Shown piece after piece: positions 12,101 to 24,100 of a stretch of 64,000 bases of DNA. The stretch's first letter is position 1; each line of letters begins with the position of its first letter. The DNA is from Oikopleura dioica (taxonomy: Eukaryota > Chordata > Appendicularia > Copelata > Oikopleuridae). The stretch spans positions 13,028,501-13,092,500 of the forward strand of contig OU015568.1 in the NCBI GenBank assembly GCA_907165135.1, written 5' to 3'. The position numbers and the translations under genes were made by a program. The notes under the pieces are model-generated. The model was given only the letters and a program-made list of their open reading frames with translations, had not been told where the DNA came from and searched no databases.

Positions 12101-15100
12101 AATCATTATTTATGTGAAAATCTATTATATTAGAAGGCATTTCAACGACGTCGAGATAGAGCTTCGGGCCCAACCCTCAATTTAAATTTACCCCTCTTCA
12201 AAAAGGGTTTTTTCAAGTGTTTACTAAACCGCCCTAAAGGGGCCAGATCGGGCGTGACGTGAAAAAATGCGTGTTTTATCTTCCTCCCGCAACTCGGCAC
12301 GATAAGGGGCCTCTTCCAAAGGGGCTGGTTAGGTAATGTTTGGGAGCATTTCCCAAAAAATGCGCGCCAGTCTTTGATCGCTCCAGCGGAAGTTCCCTGA
12401 CACCTGCTCTTTTCACAAGCGTTTTCAAATGTTCCGATTGTTTCTTTGAAACAAACTCGATTTGAAATTGGTTAACTTTGCGCATAAATCAAAGGCGCTC
12501 GGAGTGAAATGCTTGCCAAAAATGGTTGTAAAAGCTTCCGAAGCTGTTTACACCGGGCAATATGTAGCTACTCGTGCCATTTCAGTTGCAAATTTACAGA
12601 AAATTAGCTGCACGAGAGCGTATTTGCTTCTTAAAAATGGGTTACTCGAATTGATGATTATCTGCTCCAAATCTGGACACTTTCGTTGACCTCCTAAAGT
12701 CAGCTGGATGCGATTTATGAGCCCTTCCAAATTCAAAATGCGCATTTACAATTATGCAATTCAGGTCACACAGTCCCACGTGGGTGCGAAATTTACCAGT
12801 GCTTTTTGACAAACTAAAATCACCCGCAAAAGTGACCCGCTGGGTAGATTATGCTTGAATAGTCGTCTCGGTTTTATACCGGATTTCATGGAGATTACTG
12901 ATACAAGGCGTATTTATCTGTGAGCATTCTCCCGTCAGAATTTTGAAAATAGACATTTTGTGACGCGTGAGCGGACTCGACTAAAGTGCTTGAAAACAAA
13001 GGAAATGGGATTAGGGCAACACTGGTCAGTCTTAAGGGAATGGCTTCGATACCTCCTTAATTATTAATTTAATGGATTAACTTTATTGTCCTAAACGGTT
13101 GAAGTACCGTAAGAAGGATAGTTTCAGTTGAAATTATTGAAGAGGCCCTTGTCTTAATTTTTCTTTGGGGTTTGTTCAATTTAGAGGAGGAAAACAAAAT
13201 ATCTCCTTGTAAACTTATCGCGCAGATGGCAAGGGCGCTCCAAAAACGGACTAATCCGAGATTTGTCCTTAGCGGCTTATCACTCGTAAATTTAAAATCC
13301 CCAATAAATTTTACCTGATTCAGCGTTTCTCAAAAGCGTATCCAGCATACAGTCGATTTCTACCATTCTGACGAGTTGTTCTTCGCGGGAGTTTTCTGCC
13401 AGGATACTGGCTGGTCGATCTCGCATATTTTCTTGTTTCTGATCTCTTTGCCAAAAGGTGAATTGGGCTCTTGAGTTTTTCGGTCTGCAAGCTCTTTTGG
13501 AAAAATAGGGCTACGTCCGATTTATGCTTGGCTAAAGGCTCTTTCCGCCAAACTGCGGCTTGGCGGACGCGACGGGCACTTCGGAGATGGCGCGCGAGGG
13601 TTAAGGCGCGCTCCTCGCTCTCTTTGCACCGCCGCGCCGCAATTTTGCGCGGATACTTTTCGTCGCTTTGATCTCAACATGGCCTTCGTAAAATTATGCA
13701 TGGCCTCTTGCGATGTACATTCACACCCGCCGACTAATTCGTGGAAATTGGGTTAGACCAAGGTGTCCAAGACCGACAAAGAGCGGCGTTTGAAAATTTT
13801 ATGATAGAAAATCTTTGTGGCGATAATTTGGGTTCAAGGTGATTTTCGCCAACCAATTTGCATATTTTTGACATTATGAAACCAGAAAAAGGGGCTTAGA
13901 TAATATGGGGTTGAGATGACGTCTCGCATTTTCGAAAATGTCTCACCAAAAACATCTTCACGATTCATTTTCTCTTCAATGAAATTTTATGCCGCGTCCT
14001 CTATTCAGTACTTTTATAACCGACCGGCTTCTTCGAACCCCATCAAATGAAGCCGAGCATTTATCGACCTTGTACTGTGTCTTTTTTTGAGGAGTCGTTA
14101 AAATTGTTAAAGTTTTTGACGAGCTGACCATTCATATTATCAGTGATTAGAGTCGCACCTACAAGTGCGACCACTCAAATTATATTCCAAAAATCGCCAG
14201 CCCGGAACATGACTGCTTTTAAAAAGCGAACACTTTTACATAAAAAGAGCATTTCAATTCAATAATTACCAGCAAATTGAAGTCTCCAATCATTCTTTTT
14301 CCCGTTACTAGAGGTCTATTTTGGAGTAAAATGCAAATTTCAAGGGGTTTATAAAAAGATTATTGCCCTTGCGGAAAGAGCACCGTTTTTTCATGCATCC
14401 GGTTTTACGGCTGTCCCTTTTTTCCTAAACAAGGTCAAGTGAGCACTCGCGACCTTTACGGATAAATGATGCGGAAGTAGGCCGCCGAGAAAAATTTGTA
14501 AGCGTGGTACTAGGTCAACTTTTCTACGAATAGAACATATTTTTAGAAAGCTGGCTTTACTCAATTTCACAGGGAAAATCGCCCGTGCGAGAAATTTCTC
14601 CGGATCACTGAGTTTTACAGATTCGAGTTCAAAATTTTGTGCTGCTAAAAATAATTTCAGTTTCTTTCAACGCTTATTTCGATTACTTATAGCTGCATCT
14701 AAAAGTCCACGTGACAGACTCGTGAGGAGTAGCTCATAAAAGACATCTGGATTAATTTCACTTTCGTGTATCCAGAAAAAGCCCAAGGGAGAAATTTTAT
14801 GATTGCCTATCACGTCGATATTAGCTCCAATTTTGCACTTTGGCGATATTTATCGACCACTTGCCACGGGCGATCGCTATCCGATTCTTCTTGACCTTTT
14901 CCAAAAATTTCAAACTTCGCCTTTTTCATGCATCCGGTTTATGGCTTTATGGCCTTAGAAAGAAGCGTGAGCTCAAATCTCAATGTTTGGACGAAAAAAA
15001 TTATTCTCCTGTCAAACCTTTCGTGCAGTTTAGTTCCACAGGTGGCGTAATCCTTTATTGTTCCCATTGTTTTGCGCAAACAAATTTCGACAGAAAGTTT

Positions 15101-18100
15101 GTGAGTCTTAGGAGGGCTAAGCCTGTAAACATTTGGTCGGATGGGAATTTTGCTAACCAACGATAACATAATAATTGGAGAGCATAAAACTTCCTCTTTA
15201 AAAAGATGAGCAAACACCAAAAACCGTTTGATCCACAGATTCGAGTACTCACTGCATGTTTATTTATAAATCAATCAATTGCTGGTAATCACGTGATGGA
15301 ACTCCAACTCAAAGGCGCTACCGCGACTAAACTACCCTCTCCATCCAGTGTTTGAAAAAACCCGCCCGCCAACCCCGCGGGGGCCGCGGGCGGGGGCCAC
15401 GGGCGCCCGCGCCCCCCGTACCCGCAAGAAATCTCGGATTTGGCCCCCGCGCCCGCCCGCGCCCGCAGAAAATTTTTGATCTGGCCCCCGCGCCCTCCCG
15501 CGCCCGTGGAATTTTTTTTCGCGCCCGCGGGCGCCCGGGGCTCACCATATACTGAATAAAGCTAATTGAGAATGTTGGGCTTTCACCTAAAAAACTTTGC
15601 GTAAAATTAATGAGCCCCATTCCTTGATTATCAATAAAGAGATCCCCCCGCTTTGGCCGTCTTTGACTAGAAATTCAGCCGATTCGGATAATGAATCTAG
15701 ACGTACAATAGCAGTTCTTTAAAACAGAGAAATCAACCTTTCTCATTGCATTCTAAGCAATCGAGAGACCCCTAATTTGTAAATTATCGGGCCGTCTCAG
15801 CCCCGTTCCTTGATTTTTGATTTAGGGCTTGACGGCCCTTCGGGCCGTCTCAGCCCCGTTCCTTGATTTTTGATTTAAGGGGCTTGACGGCCCTTCGGGC
15901 CGTCTCAGCCCCGTTCCTTGATTTTTGATTTAAGGGCTTGACGGCCCTTCGGGCCGTCTCAGCCCCGTTCCTTGATTTTTGATTTAGGGGCTTGACGGCC
16001 CTTCGGGCCGTCTCAGCCCCGTTCCTTGATTTTTGATTTAAGGGGCTTGACGGCCCTTCGGGCCGTCTCAGCCCCGTTCCTTGATTTTTGATTTAAGGGC
16101 TTGACGGCCCTTCGGGCCGTCTCAGCCCCGTTCCTTGATTTTTGATTTAAGGGCTTGACGGCCCTTCGGGCCGTCTCAGCCCCGTTCCTTGATTTTTGAT
16201 TTAAGGGCTTGACGGCCCTTCGGGCCGTCTCAGCCCCGTTCCTTGATTTTTGATTTAAGGGGCTTGACGGCCCTTCGGGCCGTCTCAGCCCCGTTCCTTG
16301 ATTTTTGATTTAAGGGGCTTGACGGCCCTTCGGGCCGTCTCAGCCCCGTTCCTTGATTTTTGATTTAAGGGGCTTGACGGCCCTTCGGGCCGTCTCAGCC
16401 CCGTTCCTTGATTTTTGATTTAAGGGGCTTGACGGCCCTTCGGGCCGTCTCAGCCCCGTTCCTTGATTTTTGATTTAAGGGGTGACGGCCCTTCGGGCCG
16501 TCTCAGCCCCGTTCCTTGATTTTTGATTTAAGGGGCTTGACGGCCCTTCGGGCCGTCTCAGCCCCGTTCCTTGATTTTTGATTTAGGGGCTTGACGGCCC
16601 TTCGGGCCGTCTCAGCCCCGTTCCTTGATTTTTGATTTAAGGGCTTGACGGCCCTTCGGGCCGTCTCAGCCCCGTTCCTTGATTTTTGATTTAAGGGGCT
16701 TGACGGCCCTTCGGGCCGTCTCAGCCCCGTTCCTTGATTTTTGATTTAAGGGCTTGACGGCCCTTCGGGCCGTCTCAGCCCCGTTCCTTGATTTTTGATT
16801 TAAGGGGCTTGACGGCCCTTCGGGCCGTCTCAGCCCCGTTCCTTGATTTTTGATTTAAGGGGCTTGACGGCCCTTCGGGCCGTCTCAGCCCCGTTCCTTG
16901 ATTTTTGATTTAAGGGGCTTGACGGCCCTTCGGGCCGTCTCAGCCCCGTTCCTTGATTTTTGATTTAGGGGCTTGACGGCCCTTCGGGCCGTCTCAGCCC
17001 CGTTCCTTGATTTTTGATTTAAGGGGCTTGACGGCCCTTCGGGCCGTCTCAGCCCCGTTCCTTGATTTTTGATTTAGGGCTTGACGGCCCTTCGGGCCGT
17101 CTCAGCCCCGTTCCTTGATTTTTGATTTAAGGGGCTTGACGGCCCTTCGGGCCGTCTCAGCCCCGTTCCTTGATTTTTGATTTAAGGGGCTTGACGGCCC
17201 TTCGGGCCGTCTCAGCCCCGTTCCTTGATTTTTGATTTAAGGGCTTGACGGCCCTTCGGGCCGTCTCAGCCCCGTTCCTTGATTTTTGATTTAAGGGGCT
17301 TGACGGCCCTTCGGGCCGTCTCAGCCCCGTTCCTTGATTTTTTGATTTAGGGGCTTGACGGCCCTTCGGGCCGTCTCAGCCCCGTTCCTTGATTTTTGAT
17401 TTAAGGGCTTGACGGCCCTTCGGGCCGTCTCAGCCCCGTTCCTTGATTTTTGATTTAAGGGCTTGACGGCCCTTCGGGCCGTCTCAGCCCCGTTCCTTGA
17501 TTTTTGATTTAAGGGCTTGACGGCCCTTCGGGCCGTCTCAGCCCCGTTCCTTGATTTTTGATTTAAGGGCTTGACGGCCCTTCGGGCCGTCTCAGCCCCG
17601 TTCCTTGATTTTTGATTTAAGGGGCTTGACGGCCCTTCGGGCCGTCTCAGCCCCGTTCCTTGATTTTTGATTTAAGGGCTTGACGGCCCTTCGGGCCGTC
17701 TCAGCCCCGTTCCTTGATTTTTGATTTAAGGGGCTTGACGGCCCTTCGGGCCGTCTCAGCCCCGTTCCTTGATTTTTGATTTAAGGGGCTTGACGGCCCT
17801 TCGGGCCGTCTCAGCCCCGTTCCTTGATTTTTTGATTTAAGGGGCTTGACATAGGCTTGGAACATTGATTTGATCAATCTCAGTTCTGTCCCCAACCCCA
17901 CCCACACCCATTGTTTTAAAAAGTCAAATTATCTTAGTTTTTAGCTTAATTATGGTTTTTTTTAGATTTATTCTTCTTTAATTTGCAGATTAATATCCCT
18001 CGAACCCGCGGGGCCTGCGGGCGCGAGGGTAACGGGCGCCCCCTGCCCCCCGGGCGCCCGCGGGCGCGATTTTTCGCGCGGCCCCCGCCCGCGCCCCCCC

Positions 18101-21100
18101 GCACCCGCGCAAAATTTCGGAATCGGCCCCCGCGCTCGCCCGCAACCGCGCAAAATTTTGGGATCGGCCCCCGCGCCCGCCCGCGCCCGCAGAAAATTTT
18201 GAAATCGGCCCCGGCGCCCGCCCGCGCCCGCGGAAAATGTTGCGGGTTTTCAAACACTGTCTCCATCACCAGCAGTACAAATCCGTTGCCAAATAATCGC
18301 TTCTTTGAAGTCCCCTTTCTGGGTCAAAAATATCGTCTTCATTGCGCTGACCCCAAAATTTGACACATTTGACCTTTTACGCAAACTGAAAACGCGCAAT
18401 TTCTAATTGAAATTTCCAGCTTGCCAAACGAGCCAGAAAGAAGGGATTAGGCTTCAGAAGATTAAACGCCAGCTCAATCAAACAAGAGTCTTTATTTTAT
18501 TTTCCCATCGGAGCTCAAAGCAAACCGAATCAAAAGAACGGCTTAGTACAGTTGAGTTGTCTCTTTAGTGTAAGCCATTAATATGATGAGTTAAACGGCT
18601 GTTGAGCACTTATCACATCTCAGGGTAAGGCCGCAAAGGTCTTTTAATAAGAAAGTTGACTTACCGCAGAGCGGATGCACTAGAAACCCATTAGCATAGA
18701 AGAAACGTTCTTTATGAGCTGGAGCGGCAGATCATGGGAGTCGCGAAAAAGTGTAAGCAGTAAATACTGTATTTTAAGATAAAAAGCTTATTTCTTGATG
18801 ATTTTCCATTTCTTTTCAAATAGAACAGAAGCTCAAAAAATAATAATTCTGAGTATAACCGATAATTTATTGTATTACAGAGAGGAGTCACGTGCTTCGA
18901 GGATGTGGTTCTATAAGTCGTGGCATTAAGAACACTAAAAGGCCCTAAACAACTCAGCCTCTTCATTTACAGAAATGATGAGATCTGCTTATCACTTCTG
19001 CCGTCATCCCTTGACGAGCTGTAACTCCAGTGCGCAGAGTGAAAAACTAGGTTTTATTTTTTCAACGAGCACTTGATTGATACGAGTACAGATTTTGATC
19101 AAAAAAAAAGGCTGACGATGGACACATCGATGGACCCAGAGGGTAATGTGATGAAAGCATGGCCAGTTGTCGATCCCTCTTTTTCGCTTATCTGGCGAGG
19201 ATTCATTCAAAGTCGCTTTACTTCCGTCAAAATTTTTCAAAAGAAAAAAATTCTGAAAAAGTAGAGAATGGTAGAATTCACTCATTCAGAAGCAGGGTTG
19301 AAAATAGAAGGCCTAGAGCCATCAGAAACATTGCTCAGATTCAAGCTCAAAAAACGAAGGAGTATGATATTGAATTCATTTTTTATCAAATCTAACTTTT
19401 AATTCTAGCTTCCGATATTGAAGACAGAAAGAATGACATCTCAAAGAGCAATGGAAAAGGAGGAAACCCTCTGGTAAGTGCTTTACCCAAGATGATGGTA
19501 TTAAAGTAATTGTAGTTAATTCTCCTTCTGGTGTGCGTCATCCTCACCTGGGGTTTTGCTGCGACTCTGGTTTTCGATTTGGTCGACTACAAAGCGCTCA
19601 TCGGTAAGTCAAACGAGAACCGGTTATAAAACGGGCGGCGCTGGAATAATAAATGTGTAGACAAGGGAAAGAACATAGGAAGTGAGATCCAAGAGGAAGA
19701 CATAAAAACGCCGTCGGTGCGCTCTATCCCTTTCAATACGAAATCGTGCGACACCCGATTAGATCACTCGGCCAGGGACTGATAAACATTGATGATTATA
19801 TCACCGAGGCCCTAAGTCCGAGAAAGGGTAAGATAACCCAAAAAACCAACAGGGTTCAAGTGGCAATTTCAGATCCGTATCAGTTGACTGATAGCAGAAA
19901 ACCAGTGCCATCTTGTGGGGTGGTAAAAAGGGTCAAAAGGAGAGCAAGTAAGACGGATTTTTGTGTGCAGAGTTCTTCATAAAATTCTTAAAATTTGGTT
20001 TTGGAAGGGTTCTCCTGTGTGTCTTTGTGTGTTTGAATTTTCATAGTTTCTTCTCTCTTTATCAAAATAAAATTAGGTTGGGCCGATGAAGTCACTCAAG
20101 AAGAAGCTGTTCCGCAAAAACGTAAGTACCAAAAGACTTTTAAAATGATCAGCTACTCACCTTTGTCTTTCATAACAGGTGTGAAAGCGAACAAAACGAT
20201 TGAGTTTAAAAAGTATCCGAAGCTCTGAGCGAACTCTTTGTTTCAACTGTATATCTGTACATTTTCATTTACAAATTGATCAAGCTATCTGCCTGTTATG
20301 AGACATCTGTAGTATGTAAACGCCTTCTTTGATTTTCTAACAGAGTGGATAGTTTGCTCTCTTTGAGATTTATTCTAAAAATACACTACCTCTTCTCTGT
20401 TCTCTCTCATTTCTTTCTTATTCGAATAGAATCTTCCGTCGCTTCTTCTATCTCTCCAGTTTCCTCCTTGACTCCATCTTCTCCTACTCAAATCTATCCA
20501 GAGACCAAGATTAATGGAGTTTTACTGGAATCCAAAAATGATGATAAACCCGCGGAAGTTGTCGAGGAAACAAACATCAAAAACGTTTCCGAAGTCTCAA
20601 TCCTAAACATGGATATCGACGAGCACCCGGATGGCGTTACTGGCGACCTGCCAGGATCCGGAAATATTGACGACCCAACTGATCAGCTTGGTCTGACGAA
20701 ATCGACTCCTACCGGTTCCCAACGAGCGAAAAATCGAAGAGAGGTATCGGCTCGTAAACCTTCACCTGTTGCGAAGGCCGGAGCTTACGTCGGCGCTTTG
20801 CCAATTAACCCGTCAGTGCGAGCGCAGGTTAAATCAACGGAGAAAATAGGCAACGTCAGAAGAGGCACTTTGGAAGTTTCAATTGGAAATTTCAGAATCA
20901 TAAATCCTAAAGCACCCACTCAAGCTGCTGAGCAGGCATTATCCGTCTTTCGCCAGACGCTGGATAGTCATTATGCCAACACCCACAAGCACTTACTGTA
21001 TATGGGGCCAGCTGATACAGATAAAGTATGCCAAGCTCATTTGCCTTCCTACTTCGCCATTGAAAACATTATCCTGAACAAATATGCGGTCGCTTTAAAG

Positions 21101-24100
21101 TCCCGAAAAGTCAATGATGAAGGAATCCTCAAAGAGGGCGACCCCGATGAGCGTAACATTCTCAGAGGACACCCCACTGCGCCCTTGGAATTCGCCAATC
21201 GAGCGGCGAGTCCCCACAGCGATCTTGAAAGCGACGCCGTAAGCTCCACTTACGAATCTTCTCAAGGCTCGTCTGTCAGACGACCGGCCGTCGAGCTGAC
21301 CTCGATAGACAAAAATCCGATTTTGATCAAGACTGATCCGTTGCCTATCGCAGAAATGCACGAGGCAAACAAGAAGGCGACTTTGAATTTATCGCCGATA
21401 AATCGACCCGACGCACTTCAGAAAAGTGTCGACTTATCAAAGGAATTGGGCACCATGCCCGATGAGTACATAAAGATAACACTGGAAAATCCTGTAAGGA
21501 AGCAGCCAGTTGATGAAGTGGAATTAATCCAAAGGAAATGAGTTGTGAACCGACAGCAAAAAAATCTGAAAAGAAAGATGTGAAAACTCTCAAAAAGCAA
21601 ATACAAAGCACTGGATTTAGGTCTTTCAAACTTTGAGCGGAAGCAGTATCAGGAGGAGTTCAAGCCATACAAAGATAAACCGACTATTGTACGTCTAGTT
21701 TATCTTCGGTTTTAATATTGTATATTGTGAATTGGCAATGAACTGTGGAGGACAGGTGGAGGAAGTGAGAAAATCCGTCCGCCGGATTGCAGTTAGCTTG
21801 ATGGCGTCGAATAGAAGAGTGAACAAATCGCCAGCGGATGTTTCGGATCCAGTTAAACAGAAGGATTATCAAAGACAGGAAGCTGAAAAGAAAGAAATCC
21901 AATCTACCATAAAAACAACTCGAAGAGTGCCGAATTTCAGGAAAATTTCGAGTTACTTTTAGAGCATTAATTTTCAATAAGAGCAATTCAAATCTTTGAA
22001 AGAAAACTCGAGCGAACATGCCCAGATGCTCAAGCGCTTCAGTTTCATCGCCGACGTTTTGTGCCTATTGAAGATGTCGATCAAGTGCCTGCCGAGCAAA
22101 TCGAGAAAGTGGGTGACGCTCAAGCCGTCTCCTCTTCAACAGAAGAAGTCAAACAAGATGAAATTCAACAACAAATCGCCAAAATCCGCGACGCTAAGGC
22201 AAAACAATGGACGGAATACATAAAATCGGTGAAAACCACTTTCGGACTTTCGAAATCAGACGTGAAGGAAGATTCCTCTATGTCTGCCAAAATTTCGGAA
22301 GTGAATCGAAAGCACGGAAATTTGACTTGGCTGAGCCGGAACTATTTGTCGGAAAAATACTGCAACTTCACCAAGTTTCTTGGTCAGCTGCAAGCTGCCG
22401 GAGCTGCGTCTCACACAAACAGCGTCGATAAGACCCGTGGCAATAAACAAAGTCAAGCAAAGTCGAACAAATTTTGGACACAACTCGAGAAGGAAGTCAA
22501 AACAGTTTCAAAAGTTACCATCAACATCCTTGTTCAAAATGATGAGCTTCATGAGGTCCTCTTCAAGGCATTTTTTATTTTCACGTTGCTACTCAATTTA
22601 CTACTGTTTCTTGTTTGGAGAACAATAAAATACATTTGGTTTTAAAATTTGATCAAATTATAAGTTATGATTCGTCTTAAAAATTTACTGAATTCTATTC
22701 CTCACAGAAAGTTTAGCCATTGAAAAATATCCGATTCTCGGCGACATCCGGCCGGAAAAGAACTCACTGAGGCTCAAAATCGAGACTCATGCAAAGTCCG
22801 CCTCTGAATACATCTTCGAAGTTCGCCGGAAACGCGTGCTCAACAACGGCCATATAATCGGCCGTGCAACCGGTCCAAGCACAGAAGATACGTTCGAGGT
22901 TCCAGTTCCAACTGGAATATGGCTTGAAGAGGATTATGAAGTTTTAGTGCGCACTGATTTGTTTCCTTCTTCGGAGGTATACGATGTCCGGCCAGAAATC
23001 ATTCCCGAAGTTCTTTGGAAAGAAAGTGATGACTTCTTTTCCACTCTTGGCGCGAAGAGACTAATAACTGTGGATGAGCGAAAAGGGCACAAAGATTACT
23101 TGGAGTCAACAAAATCGCTGAAAACTCTAATCGAGGGATACCCAGGCGTTGCTTATGTTAAGTATTTGTATGGCGAAGCAATGAACAAACGAGCAGAACA
23201 CTTGAGAAGCAATGATGTACTACAGGAGGCAGTTAAAGTACTACAGGAAGTCGCAAATGATGAAAATGCTCTCCCAGATGTCAGGTAGAGAAGTTAATTT
23301 CACAAAAAGAGTAGACTTAATCTTTCTTCATAGAAATAAAGCAGCCGAATTAGCGGCTGATCGCCTTCGCTTTCTTGGCAAACGCGGTGGCGCTTTGAGA
23401 ATGGGAAGACTGCTTGTTGAATCCAATCCTACCCGTAATTTCAAGCATTTAAAAGACGTTGGTGTCACGTGCCTGATAATTGGGAAAAACGAAGAAGCTG
23501 AGGGCTATTTCCGAAGAGCTGTCGAGCAGGATCCCACAGATGGATTCGCCCTCGTACATTTGGGATTCGCGCTCAAGATGCAAAATAAATACGAAGAATG
23601 CCTGGCGCCCTTTGAAGATGGTGTGAAATCTCAAGAGCCTGGAACGGAAGAGTCAAAGTTTCGATACCACTGGGGCGATGCTCTCATGCGGCTAGGCCGA
23701 AAGCCCGAAGCCGATCAAATGTTTCAGGAAGCGGCCGAAGCCGGTGTGTTTTTGTCAAAATTCCAACGTTCGACATACAACATTGACCGGCTCACTGGAA
23801 GACCATATTGGGAAAAGTCACAATTAGATAAGACTCTCCAAGGTTACTGGACAAGGCTGGAGAAAAAATGGGAAATGATGAGAGATGAAGCGCTTGCGTT
23901 GATGGACGAAAACCACAATTTTCCAAATTTTGAAAAGGAAGCGGAAGGACTTCAAAAAGAAGGAGACTGGAGGCAATTCACTCTTTGGCAACAAGGAAGA
24001 AAACAAGAAAGAGAGTGCAAACTTACACCGAAAACATGCGCTCTTATTCAGGACATGAAAGAAGCTACGGGATGTAGAAGGGGTCAAATAAAATTCAGGT

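Larger units (their letters stand above)
15346..18259. mobile_element. Non-autonomous hAT-like DNA transposon carrying a satellite array
   Basis: The terminal inverted repeats read CAGTGTTTGAAAA (left, 15346) and the same sequence inverted at the right end (TTTTCAAACACTG, ending 18259). Both are flanked by a perfect 8-bp target-site duplication TCTCCATC (15338-15345 and 18260-18267). Eight-bp duplications and CAGTG termini are typical of the hAT superfamily. There is no transposase. Inside are GC-rich subterminal repeats and a 2-kb tandem array. It sits in the first intron of ASPH (between exons 1b and 1c). The perfect duplication suggests a fairly recent insertion. Confidence 0.85.

Noticed and set aside
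12276-12689. Overlapping frames on both strands in the ASPH intron
   Set aside because: No protein-like conservation or splice structure; treated as intronic noise.
15789-17850. CRISPR-like array
   Set aside because: The units are contiguous 54-56-bp tandem repeats with no unique spacers, and the setting is an animal intron.
17701-17907. Open frame reading through the satellite
   Set aside because: It repeats the translated satellite unit and has no independent support.
15352-18363. Long Gly/Ala/Pro/Arg-rich open frames in the GC-rich blocks
   Set aside because: They arise on both strands from C-rich low-complexity repeats within a transposon and lack any domain.
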